Shown piece by piece: positions 1 through 6,342 of a stretch of 11,597 nucleotides of DNA. The number at the start of each line of letters is the position of its first letter. Position 1 is the first letter of the stretch. The stretch is from JBGSYN01 sp041750975. GTDB lineage: Bacteria; Pseudomonadota; Alphaproteobacteria; Geminicoccales; Geminicoccaceae. The stretch covers positions 1-11,597 of the forward strand of contig JBGSYN010000057.1 of NCBI GenBank assembly GCA_041750975.1, in the 5' to 3' direction. The position numbers and the translations under genes were made by a program. Below the pieces are notes generated by a model that worked only from the letters and a program-made list of their open reading frames with translations, made no database searches and was not told the DNA's origin.

Positions 1-481
1 CGTCGGTATCGACATCCCACGACCACAGCGCGACGCCCGCCGCATCGGTGGCGATCCGTAACCGAGTGGCGTCCCACACCGAGGAGCTCGCTTTTTGTCC
101 TGGCTTGATGAGAACTCCAGGGGTCAGTAGTTCCGCTAGCGCGCGGCCTAGCTTTGCGCGATTGAACGGCTTCTGCAGCATGGGAAAGGCGCGATAGCCA
201 GTGAGAAGGTTGTTCTTGTTGTAGCCGGTCGAAAAAACGAAGGGCACACCGCGCGCGGCGAGCGCGTCGGCGACGGGGTAGCTCTTTTCCCCATTGAGGT
301 TGACATCGAGCACCACCGCATCGACAGCCTCGGTCTCGATCATCGCGAGAGCCTGATCGACGCGGACGGCGGGGCCGACGACCGTACAACCCAACTCCGC
401 GAGCATGTCTTCCAGTGTCCACGCCACCATCACCTCGTCCTCGACCACGAGGACGCGGCGGCCGGAAAGCCCGTTATTCAT
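1..481 (-). CDS. Response regulator receiver domain fused to a PAS domain (3' end cut by window edge)
   Basis: The gene starts at the ATG at 481-479 and stays open for 160 codons to the window edge, so the C-terminus is missing. Residues 8-125 form a CheY-like receiver: the acidic pocket is VVEDE (E14, D15), the phospho-acceptor is D59 in VVLDVNL, the switch residue lies in FSTGY (T85) and the conserved lysine in LQKPF. The FSTGY signature is close to the FATGY-type receivers common in alphaproteobacteria. From about residue 140 the sequence (LRIATDAAGVALWSWDVDTD) matches the start of a PAS domain as seen in HWE-type sensor kinases. The whole protein is therefore probably a hybrid receiver-PAS-kinase rather than a simple regulator. 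It begins inside the stop codon of the upstream kinase (ATGA overlap, 478-481), so the two are co-transcribed and probably translationally coupled. The obvious role is to receive phosphate from that kinase; what follows the PAS domain cannot be seen. Confidence 0.85.
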   Translation of the reverse strand, partial: MNNGLSGRRVLVVEDEVMVAWTLEDMLAELGCTVVGPAVRVDQALAMIETEAVDAVVLDVNLNGEKSYPVADALAARGVPFVFSTGYNKNNLLTGYRAFPMLQKPFNRAKLGRALAELLTPGVLIKPGQKASSSVWDATRLRIATDAAGVALWSWDVDTD

Positions 482-1536
482 GGCTCATCCGCACGCACCC
501 TGGGACAGGGCATGACGATCTCGCAAACCACGCCTGTAGGCTCGTAATCGAGGCGGACTTCGCCGTTCAGCTCCTGCGCCAGACCGCGCTCGATCAGGCG
601 CGCTCCGAAACCCTTGCGGCCGGGCGGCGTCACCGGCGGCCCGCCGCTCTCTTGCCAGCGCAGACGCATCCGGTCCCCCTGCGGGACGTTCTCGACCCGC
701 CAGGCGATGCCGATCTGACCGGCAGCCCCGTCCGAGAGCGCGCCGTGCTTCACGGCGTTGGTCGCCAGCTCATGGAACACCATGGCGAGGGTCAACGATG
801 CTTTCGGTTGCAGGCGAACGTCGTCGCCCTCGACCGAGAAACGGGCAACCCGCCCATCGGCTAGGCCAAAGGGCTGCAATATCTCGCCGATCACATCGCG
901 CAGGCTCACCCCGTCCCAGCTCTCGCGCCCCAGCAGGCCATGGGCCTTCGACAGCGCCAGGATGCGCCTCTCGAAGACATCGATCACCTCCTCGTCCGCC
1001 ATGCCGCGCAAGGTCTGCCCGGCGATCGCCAGCACTGTCGCGAGCGTGTTTTGCGTGCGATGATTAAGCTCGCCTAGAAGAAACCGAAGGCGCTCCTGCT
1101 CCTGTCGGTGCTTCGTGAGATTCACGAACGAGGCGAAATACTGCACGACATCGCCGCCATCATCCCGAACCGGGCTGACGAAGACGGAAGCCCAGAACAC
1201 GCTGCCATCCTTCCGGCGGTAGCGAATCTCCGGATCGTCGTCGGGGCTGCCCTCGAACGCGGCTTCGATCCGCGCCACCACCTCGGCGTCGGCCCCGCGC
1301 GCCATCAGGAAGTTGAAGCTTTGGCCGAGTACCTCCTCCCGGGCGTATCCGGTCAGGGCGAGAAAGCTGTCATTGGCGAAAATGATCGGCTTGCCGTCTT
1401 CCTTCGCGTCCATGAACACCATCGCCATCCGTGTCGTCTCGGCCGCGACGACGAACGGGCCGAGGTCTTTCCGAAAGCCCTCGACTTCGGCCTCGGCGGC
1501 TTTCTGCTCCCCGGATTTGTTTTCCTCAGCCGGCAT
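478..1536 (-). CDS. PAS (LOV-like) domain HWE-family sensor histidine kinase
   Basis: A 352-residue cytoplasmic kinase with no membrane segment. I chose the ATG at 1536 because AGGAGG lies at 1550-1545, eight bases upstream; a GTG immediately before it (1539) would add one residue. Residues 27-145 are a PAS domain that is strikingly LOV-like (PIIFANDSFLALTGYAREEV, then RKDGSVFW and SPVRDDGG). At the position of the LOV photoactive cysteine (GRNCRFLQ) it reads GQSFNFLM, so Phe74 replaces Cys. The HWE kinase core follows. The phospho-acceptor is His159 in ELNHRTQNTLA, the N-box is FHELATNAVKHGAL with the family's extra His, and the WxE element is WQESGG, followed by a glycine box (GFGARLIERGL). 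HWE kinases autophosphorylate and pass phosphate to receivers, here most simply to the receiver-PAS protein encoded immediately downstream. The ligand is unknown; loss of the cysteine argues against classical blue-light photochemistry. Confidence 0.9.
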   Translation of the reverse strand: MPAEENKSGEQKAAEAEVEGFRKDLGPFVVAAETTRMAMVFMDAKEDGKPIIFANDSFLALTGYAREEVLGQSFNFLMARGADAEVVARIEAAFEGSPDDDPEIRYRRKDGSVFWASVFVSPVRDDGGDVVQYFASFVNLTKHRQEQERLRFLLGELNHRTQNTLATVLAIAGQTLRGMADEEVIDVFERRILALSKAHGLLGRESWDGVSLRDVIGEILQPFGLADGRVARFSVEGDDVRLQPKASLTLAMVFHELATNAVKHGALSDGAAGQIGIAWRVENVPQGDRMRLRWQESGGPPVTPPGRKGFGARLIERGLAQELNGEVRLDYEPTGVVCEIVMPCPRVRADEP

Positions 1537-1732
1537 CACCGCCCCCTCCTCGACTTCGCGAACGGGGCCGGGGCTGGTGGTGAAGTTCCTCCTTCTCTTC
1601 CTTCTCCAGCAGCCGCAACGCGGCCCGGACGACCTCGCTCGCGGTGCGGTAACGGCCGGAGGCGATCCTTTCCGCGACGGAGCGCTCCAGCTCGGGCGTG
1701 AGCGATACGTTCATGGTTTTGCGCGTCGTCAT
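1526..1732 (-). CDS. Orphan ParD-like ribbon-helix-helix antitoxin with altered C-terminus
   Basis: A 68-residue protein from the ATG at 1732; a TTG at 1768 would lengthen it by 12 residues. Residues 6-46 match ParD/CopG ribbon-helix-helix DNA-binding antitoxins: a beta strand (TMNVSLTPEL), then GRYRTASEVVRAALRLLEKEE. In the family this is followed by an acidic or helical tail that wraps the ParE toxin. Here the tail is instead a basic, glycine-rich stretch (HHQPRPRSRSRGGGGDAG) that looks like out-of-frame reading. No ParE gene follows: the next gene is the histidine kinase, whose start lies inside this one (11-bp overlap). It may be a decayed antitoxin left by deletion of its toxin, or a short ribbon-helix-helix repressor that now controls the kinase operon. 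The DNA-binding half is clear; the function of the tail is not. Confidence 0.65.
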   Translation of the reverse strand: MTTRKTMNVSLTPELERSVAERIASGRYRTASEVVRAALRLLEKEEKEELHHQPRPRSRSRGGGGDAG

Positions 1733-1943
1733 GGGCGAGACCCTGGGGACCGCCATGCTGCGTGTCAAACATTGTTACGGCGAGCTCCTCCGAAGCCGTC
1801 GCCGCGCATGAGTCACGATTTCTGCACCAGGACACCGCCCGTAGGACACCAACGCCTTCGGGGCCGAGGAGCAGGGCATCGCGGCCCGAATGGGAGTGAG
1901 TAGCCCCTTAGCGTGAATCTGAGTCCGTTCTATGTCGCGACCC
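1733..1943. other. Intergenic stretch between the parD-like gene and yciF
   Basis: This holds no convincing gene. A TTGACA hexamer at 1768-1763 on the minus strand could be the -35 element of the parD-like/kinase operon, but I see no good -10 at the right distance. GTCGCGAC occurs at 1934-1941, just past the yciF stop codon; the same palindrome recurs three times in the gene at 7613. Confidence 0.3.
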
Positions 1944-2432
1944 CTACACGCTCTTGAGATTGACCATCTCCTCCGCGATCTTGGTGAGCAGCAGGTCGGT
2001 TGCTCTCTCCTCGTCGAGCGTCTGCTCGAGAAGCTGCTCCGCCTCGTCGAGCTGGGCGAGCTCGGCCCAGCTGCGCAGGGCGCCGTAGCGGGCGATCTCG
2101 TAATGCTCGACGGCCTGGGCCGCGGCGATCAGCCCCGCATCCGCAGCCGGGCTGCCGGCAAACTCTTCCAGCACCTCGCGGCCCTCGGCCAGGATGCCCT
2201 GGATCGCCTCGCAAGGTACGCCTTCCGCACGCTCGCCGACGCTCTGGAACACCTGCTCCAGCCGGTCGATCTGCTGCTCGGTCTGCTGCCGATGGGTCGC
2301 GAACGCCTCGCGCAGGCGCGGGCTCTCCGCCGCAGCTTCCATCGCCGGCAGCGCTTTGAGGATCTCGTGTTCCGCGAAGTAGACGTCCTTCAAGGTATGA
2401 AGGAACAGGTCCTTCAAGGTCTTCTCAGCCAT
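1944..2432 (-). CDS. yciF: YciF/DUF892 ferritin-like stress protein
   Basis: A 162-residue protein, the usual YciF length. The ATG at 2432 is preceded by GGGAG at 2444-2440 with 7-base spacing; in-frame codons further upstream have no such site and code an unlikely leader. The N-terminus (AEKTLKDLFLHTLKDVYFAEHEILKALPAM) is the DUF892 hallmark. The rest is a four-helix bundle with repeated acidic and histidine positions: ATHRQQTEQQIDRLEQVF, CEAIQGILAEGREVLEE, VEHYEIARYGAL and LDEERATDLLLTKIAEE. These correspond to the ferritin-like carboxylate/histidine pattern. Family members are induced by osmotic, stationary-phase or oxidative stress; the biochemical reaction is not established and a di-metal site is inferred from the fold. 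The gene diverges from a manganese catalase, and this pairing supports a shared role in peroxide or general stress. A possible EcfG-type promoter lies at 2506-2482. Confidence 0.9.
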   Translation of the reverse strand: MAEKTLKDLFLHTLKDVYFAEHEILKALPAMEAAAESPRLREAFATHRQQTEQQIDRLEQVFQSVGERAEGVPCEAIQGILAEGREVLEEFAGSPAADAGLIAAAQAVEHYEIARYGALRSWAELAQLDEAEQLLEQTLDEERATDLLLTKIAEEMVNLKSV

Positions 2433-2481
2433 CGCTTCGCTCCCAAAGGATAGAGCCGCGCCATCGGCGCAGCCGACCCTC

Positions 2482-2506
2482 AATGGAGCCGACAGGGTAA
2501 GGTTCC
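2482..2506 (-). promoter_or_regulatory. Possible EcfG (general stress sigma factor) promoter of yciF
   Basis: Read on the minus strand, GGAAC at 2506-2502 is followed by a 16-base spacer and CATT at 2485-2482. The alphaproteobacterial EcfG consensus is GGAAC, 16-17 bases, CGTT, so one of nine defined bases differs. Transcription would begin about 40 bases upstream of the yciF ATG. The assignment is inference from a short motif. Confidence 0.4.
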
Positions 2507-2521
2507 TGGAGGGTAACGAGC

Positions 2522-2538
2522 GACCGGATAAGCCGGTC
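2522..2538. repeat. Perfect 6-bp inverted repeat in the yciF/catalase divergent region
   Basis: GACCGG at 2522-2527 and CCGGTC at 2533-2538 flank a 5-base loop (ATAAG). It sits between the two divergent stress genes and could be a regulator-binding site or a weak stem-loop in the leader; no T-run follows, so it is not a terminator. Confidence 0.35.
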
Positions 2539-2668
2539 ACCCGTCGGTAGACGCGAGCGGGAACCGGTGGCCGGGGAGACGATTAGGTAGCCGCACGTGT
2601 GCACCGTAGCGGACGACCGAACTCTGCGACGTTCATCATCCCGGCGGCCGCCCTCGAGGACAACTCAC

Positions 2669-3586
2669 ATGTTCATGCGCGTCGACAAGCTGCTCATCGA
2701 TCTGCCCATGCCGAAAAAGCAAAGCCCGAATGCCGGCGCTGCGCTGCAAGAGCTGCTCGGCGGCAAGTATGGCGAGATGTCCACGCTCAACAATTACATG
2801 TACCAGAGCTTTAATTTTCGCAGCAAATCAAAGCTGCGCGCGATCTACAATATCATCGCCAGCATCACGGCGGAGGAGCTCGGGCATGTCGAGCTGGTCA
2901 CCAACGGCGTGGCCCTGCTCAACAACGGTCCCGACAGTGACGAGACTGGCGGTGCGGACATCGGCGATGCACCGTTCAGCGCCATGCAGGACATCCGCCT
3001 TGCAGCCTCCTTCTTCTCGAACGGCGGGGGCGCCATGCCGGTCGACAGCAACGGCCTGCCGTGGAACGGCACCTTCGTGACCACGACGGGCAATGTCATC
3101 ATGGATATGCTGTTCAACTTCCACCTCGAATGCGGCGCTCGAATCCACAAGCTGCGCGTCTACGAGACGATGACCGAGGCCACCGGCCGCGAGGTCTGCG
3201 CCTACCTGCTGGTGCGCGGATCGGTTCACGCCCACGCTTACGCGCTGGTGCTGAAGAAGCTGACCGGCGTCTCGATCGAGAAGATGCTGCCGGTGCCCAA
3301 CATCGAGCTCGGCCGCATCCCCGAGTGCGAGAAGTACCTGGCCGAGGGCCGCCATCGCTGGCTCTACACCAACAGTCCTGCCGACTACAAAGAGATGTCC
3401 GGCATCTGGGGCCATGGCGAGATGGCGCTGCCCGGCGATCCCCCTGGCGAGCTCGAGGTCGTCGAGGGCGTGCCGGACGGCGGCAAGATCCCGGACCTCA
3501 ACGGCATGGCCTCGGCATTCACTCCCGAGTACGCGCCGGAGGAAATGTTCGAGATCGCCAAGAAGCTCTACCAGGCTTCGAGGTGA
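2669..3586 (+). CDS. Manganese catalase
   Basis: A 305-residue non-heme catalase that disproportionates hydrogen peroxide at a di-manganese centre in the cytoplasm. The start is the ATG at 2669, with GAGGA at 2656-2660 eight bases upstream; the reading frame extends further 5' but without ribosome-binding signals. Expected ligands are present in order: Glu36 (KYGEMSTLNNYMYQ), Glu70 and His73 (AEELGHVE), Glu154 with adjacent Arg158 (FHLECGARIHKLRVYE), and His187 (RGSVHAHAY). The N-terminal half is the ferritin-like four-helix bundle. The long C-terminal tail from about residue 230 (GRIPECEKYL through FTPEYAPEEMFEIAKKLY) resembles the longer catalases of this family; length is similar to the Thermus enzyme and greater than the Lactobacillus one. 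No signal peptide is visible. It diverges from yciF, so both may answer the same stress signal. A GGAAC at 2560-2564 followed 15 bases later by CGAT is a weaker EcfG-like candidate. Confidence 0.95.
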   Translation: MFMRVDKLLIDLPMPKKQSPNAGAALQELLGGKYGEMSTLNNYMYQSFNFRSKSKLRAIYNIIASITAEELGHVELVTNGVALLNNGPDSDETGGADIGDAPFSAMQDIRLAASFFSNGGGAMPVDSNGLPWNGTFVTTTGNVIMDMLFNFHLECGARIHKLRVYETMTEATGREVCAYLLVRGSVHAHAYALVLKKLTGVSIEKMLPVPNIELGRIPECEKYLAEGRHRWLYTNSPADYKEMSGIWGHGEMALPGDPPGELEVVEGVPDGGKIPDLNGMASAFTPEYAPEEMFEIAKKLYQASR

Positions 3587-3894
3587 GAGCACCTGTCGCG
3601 CCGATGGGCGGAGTTCGCCACGGGCATCCCCGATGGGCGACACTCCTCTTTCCAAGATGGCCCGTCGGAAGTAGACGCGAACGACGATCAGCCGGCTGAT
3701 CAGATGAAAAGGTGTGCTGTGGCTCGCTCTGTATGAGACTTAGCTTTATATGTCTAGTTTGAACCGCCTTACTGAACTTTTCCGTCGTTCGGATCAATGT
3801 GTGTCATAAAGCGGATTATCGCCCAACAGCGTGTGCTCCGGTACCCTTTTTCCCTTATTGAACAGCTATCTGCCCTTCCGTTTGTTTCGAAGTG
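3587..3894. other. Non-coding gap between the catalase gene and parB (convergent 3' ends)
   Basis: About 308 bases between two convergent genes. The first 80 bases are GC-rich with GATGGGCG repeated at about 3603 and 3633; from about 3700 the base composition drops sharply. The perfect 16-bp palindrome GATCAGCCGGCTGATC lies at 3686-3701. I see no terminator with a T-run, no tRNA and no convincing gene. The composition change may mark the junction between cargo and plasmid backbone. Confidence 0.4.
3686..3701. repeat. Perfect 16-bp palindrome
   Basis: GATCAGCCGGCTGATC reads identically on both strands. It lies between convergent genes at the point where composition turns AT-rich. It has no loop and no adjacent T-run, so it is a poor intrinsic terminator; a protein-binding or recombination site is possible. 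It does not occur elsewhere in the window. Confidence 0.5.
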
Positions 3895-4779
3895 TTATGT
3901 CGTCGCCAGAAGCGCTTCGATTTCGTCCCGCAGGCGAGTGAGGCGATTACGTTCAGATGGGCTCACGATACGGCCAGCAGTCCGCACCTCCTGCAGTCCA
4001 TGGGTCAGCCGATCTAGGACTCTCAGATTAAGCCGATTGATATGCTGTTCGGAAGAGCTCGAGGCCCCTCCCCTGTCGGTAGATCCGTCAATTTTCACTT
4101 GAGCTTCACGGATCGCGCGAACGGTCAGAGTGCCTTGCCGGGCTAGGGCCAGCAGCTTGTCCCGCACGGAGGGGGCTTCGATTCGCGCAAGTTCGATCAG
4201 CGCGTTTTTTGGGATTTCGAGTTCTGACGTCAGAACCGCCTCGAGTAGCGCGGGTGGTAACGTTAAGATCCGGAGCATCGCACTGACCTCGGCCTTCGAC
4301 TTTCCGAGAGCTTCAGCGGCAGCGCTCTGCGTCCAACTTCTACCGACGATCAATCGCTGCAGGCCCCTCGCCTCCTCGACCGGAGTCAGATCGACGCGTT
4401 GCAGGTTCTCGATCAACGAAAGCACTTCGGGGTCGCCTTCGGGCTCGATAGCCAGAACCGTCGACCAGCCATTCAGGCGTGCGGCTCGCCAACGTCGTTC
4501 CCCCGCAACGATGATCCAGCGATGGGCGCTCGTTGGTTCCTTACGCACGAGGATAGGTTGAAGTTGACCACGCATGGCCATCGTCGCGGCGAGAGCCGCG
4601 ATCTCGACTTCGTCAAACCGAACACGCGCCTGAGCGGGATCCGGCTCAATGCTATCAATCGGGGCTTCGAAGGTATGGCGGAACCGGCTTTCACGACCGA
4701 CCAGATTCTTGGATGCCTCATCGATCATGGCCGCGGCGGTCCCCAGGATCGGAGAAGAAAGCCGGCTACGCTTTCTCAT
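3895..4779 (-). CDS. parB: ParB-family plasmid partition protein (centromere-binding CTPase-type)
   Basis: A 294-residue protein starting at the ATG at 4779, inside the parA stop codon (ATGA overlap). Residues 36-128 are the ParB N-terminal nucleotide-binding domain with AGERRWRAARL (GERR at 93-96) and ENLQR (124-128), the two signatures of CTP-binding ParB/Spo0J proteins. Residues 149-170 (WTQSAAAEALGKSKAEVSAMLR) form the helix-turn-helix that reads parS, and the C-terminal 60 residues are the likely dimerisation region. ParB loads on parS, spreads, and stimulates ParA ATPase so that plasmid copies are moved apart. The gene itself contains the palindrome GTTCTGACGTCAGAAC at 4221-4236, encoding the VLTSEL segment; a second copy lies at 7321-7336, making it the likely parS. 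The sequence also resembles RepB of repABC plasmids, but no RepC is seen here. Confidence 0.92.
   Translation of the reverse strand: MRKRSRLSSPILGTAAAMIDEASKNLVGRESRFRHTFEAPIDSIEPDPAQARVRFDEVEIAALAATMAMRGQLQPILVRKEPTSAHRWIIVAGERRWRAARLNGWSTVLAIEPEGDPEVLSLIENLQRVDLTPVEEARGLQRLIVGRSWTQSAAAEALGKSKAEVSAMLRILTLPPALLEAVLTSELEIPKNALIELARIEAPSVRDKLLALARQGTLTVRAIREAQVKIDGSTDRGGASSSSEQHINRLNLRVLDRLTHGLQEVRTAGRIVSPSERNRLTRLRDEIEALLATT
4221..4236. repeat. Candidate parS centromere, copy 1 (inside parB)
   Basis: The perfect 16-bp palindrome GTTCTGACGTCAGAAC lies inside the parB coding region. An identical copy lies at 7321-7336. Its GTT...AAC frame with 4-base blocks resembles, as I recall it, the GTT-N4-GC-N4-AAC parS of repABC plasmids, but with CG in the centre. 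Function is inferred. Confidence 0.6.
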
Positions 4780-5813
4780 TTCGGATCCCCCTGCCCTGCA
4801 GGGTGAACATCCAGCGTGGCGCGGGGCCAGGCCGTGCCGCCCGCGATGGCCGCGCCGAGGCGGTCGTAAGGACCAACGGCTGGCGCCGAAGCGGAGGCTT
4901 CGAGCGCAATCCGCCCATTCCGAGCAGCGTGTCCAAATACAGCACTTTCCGGGACGGGTTCCAGCACGATCCCCCGGTCTCCCATGGCCATCACAAGATG
5001 TTCGAGGACCTCCCGGTCGACCGCTTTTCGGCGGCTGTATTGGGTTGGCAGAATTCCGGCGAGACGCAGGCCTGGATTGAGCCTGCGCTGGACTTTATTC
5101 ACGGTGCCGAGAATCAGGCCAACGCCCATCGTGTCGTAGGGCTCCGTTCGTACGGGAATGATCACATCCTGCGCGGCCGTGAGGGCCATCCAGGTCAGCA
5201 TGCCGAGATTTGGTGGAGCGTCGACCACGACATAGTCGTAATCGTTTTTGATCTCGTCGAGCTTCTCCCGCAGCGCAGCATCGAAGCCCGGCTCTCGTTT
5301 GCTATCGACCTCAGCGAGATCAATGTGACTCGGCACGAGGCTAAACGGCAAGCGGCGCCCGTCGCTGGTCTCCGTGCCGCTGACGAGAATGGCTTCGCCA
5401 AGAGGGCGACCGTGGAGGATGACGTGCGCCATGGTTCGGCTCTGGCGATAGGCCTCGACCGCGGCATCGGCGAGAAGGGCCACTGTCGCAGTAGCCTGAG
5501 GATCGAGATCGACCAGAACGACCCGAAGTCCACGGAGAGTGAGCGCATAGGCGAGATTGAGGGCGCTCGTCGTCTTACCGACGCCACCTTTCTGGTTTGC
5601 TAGTGCTATCACCCGAGCTTCTTGAGCTTTGCCATTGACCATCAGCCTGAGCTCGTTTCCAACATCGTTTGGAATCGGCTCACGGCCGTTCTCCCAGCGG
5701 CTGATCTTGGGCTTGTCATAGCTGCGGCTTAGGCAACGGTTGAGCTCGTCTTTAAGGTCGGCCTGGCTAAGGCGCAGGCTCTGACGCACCTCGCGCATCT
5801 CGTTACCCTGCAT
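4776..5813 (-). CDS. parA: ParA-family partition ATPase with N-terminal DNA-binding domain
   Basis: A 345-residue protein when started at the ATG at 5813, which has GAGGGAG at 5824-5818 just upstream. An ATG at 5855 with GAGG nearby would add 14 residues and cannot be excluded. Residues 6-60 form an XRE/Cro-like helix-turn-helix (LRLSQADLKDELN then KPKISRWENG), as in type Ia ParA proteins that repress their own operon. The deviant Walker A motif is KGGVGKTT (75-82), Walker A' is VVLVDLDPQAT, and Walker B is YDYVVVDAPPN. The protein binds nucleoid DNA in its ATP form and pulls ParB-parS complexes. It is the first gene of a leftward parAB operon, and its stop codon overlaps the parB start. The 31-bp near-palindrome at 5876-5906 upstream is a good operator candidate for the N-terminal domain. 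The divergent neighbour is the replication gene repA. Confidence 0.92.
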   Translation of the reverse strand: MQGNEMREVRQSLRLSQADLKDELNRCLSRSYDKPKISRWENGREPIPNDVGNELRLMVNGKAQEARVIALANQKGGVGKTTSALNLAYALTLRGLRVVLVDLDPQATATVALLADAAVEAYRQSRTMAHVILHGRPLGEAILVSGTETSDGRRLPFSLVPSHIDLAEVDSKREPGFDAALREKLDEIKNDYDYVVVDAPPNLGMLTWMALTAAQDVIIPVRTEPYDTMGVGLILGTVNKVQRRLNPGLRLAGILPTQYSRRKAVDREVLEHLVMAMGDRGIVLEPVPESAVFGHAARNGRIALEASASAPAVGPYDRLGAAIAGGTAWPRATLDVHPAGQGDPK

Positions 5814-5875
5814 GCCGCTCCCTCGAGGCCCGCTCTCTTCGCGCGAAAACACCATGCATACCTCAAAGGCGATCG

Positions 5876-5906
5876 TCAACTATCAACCCCGGTAGTTGAT
5901 GGTTGA
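5876..5906. promoter_or_regulatory. 31-bp near-palindrome between parA and repA; probable parAB operator
   Basis: Twelve of 15 base pairs are self-complementary around base 5891. Each arm contains two turns of a GTTGA/TCAAC element (TCAACTATCAAC on the left, GTTGATGGTTGA on the right). It lies 63-93 bases upstream of the chosen parA start. The likely reader is the helix-turn-helix of ParA, giving autoregulation; a second partition site or a repA operator are alternatives. Confidence 0.6.
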
Positions 5907-6004
5907 TCATGATTCTTGAGCTCACTTTCCCAGCTCGTCTCAAATTCAGCGACAACAACCTGCGCCGGCCTGCCTGCTGGCAGCACCGCACGTGACCCAA
6001 CTTA

Positions 6005-6247
6005 TGCACGCTGAATCGTTGACGCCCGGAAGACTTTTCCACGCTGAAGTCGTGACGGTGGCACGCTGAATTTGTAACGCCTGATTATGAAAACGTCGCT
6101 GAAAATGCAACGAGAGAGCCTGTTATCCACGCTGAAGTTGCAACCAATTCCTATAGTAGCCCTTATATCCTTGATCCTGTTAGGGCTCAGTAGAACATCT
6201 GCAAGTAAACCTGGAGCGACCATCCGAGGCTCGCTGAAGTCGAAACA
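6005..6247 (+). repeat. Iteron array, six copies with invariant CGCTGAA
   Basis: The invariant CGCTGAA starts at 6009, 6042, 6064, 6097, 6130 and 6232. The flanks are similar, with approximate consensus CACGCTGAAgTtGtaACG. The intervals are 33, 22, 33, 33 and then 102 bases, so the first five copies sit on one helical face at multiples of 11 bp. They are the expected binding sites of the RepA encoded just downstream. A lone CGCTGAA at 6393 inside repA matches the flank poorly. Confidence 0.8.
6123..6131 (+). promoter_or_regulatory. DnaA-box-like site in oriV 1
   Basis: TTATCCACG differs from the DnaA consensus TTATNCACA only at the last base and overlaps the fifth iteron. The overlap suggests that DnaA and RepA bind side by side or compete. 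Confidence 0.5.
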
Positions 6248-6342
6248 CAAAGCGGCCTGATCGTGCAGCCTGCGTGATTTTGGGGTTTGCAACGGCCAGA
6301 ATTCGTGTTGCTCTTGCCGCCATCCCACTCGACGTGAACGTA

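Larger units (their letters stand above)
6001..6342. other. Probable replication origin of the RepA replicon (oriV 1)
   Basis: The 529-base gap between the parA and repA starts holds the parA-side palindrome, then six direct repeats sharing CGCTGAA (6005-6247), a DnaA-box-like TTATCCACG overlapping the fifth repeat, and an AT-rich patch at 6146-6215. Iterons, a DnaA box and AT-rich DNA immediately upstream of an initiator gene are the standard layout of iteron-type plasmid origins. I see no gene in this stretch. Confidence 0.7.

Noticed and set aside
2828..3655. Minus-strand open frame of 275 codons
   Set aside because: It is antisense to the manganese catalase, whose metal ligands are all in place on the plus strand.
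4713..5603. Plus-strand open frame of 296 codons
   Set aside because: It is antisense to parA, which has intact Walker motifs.
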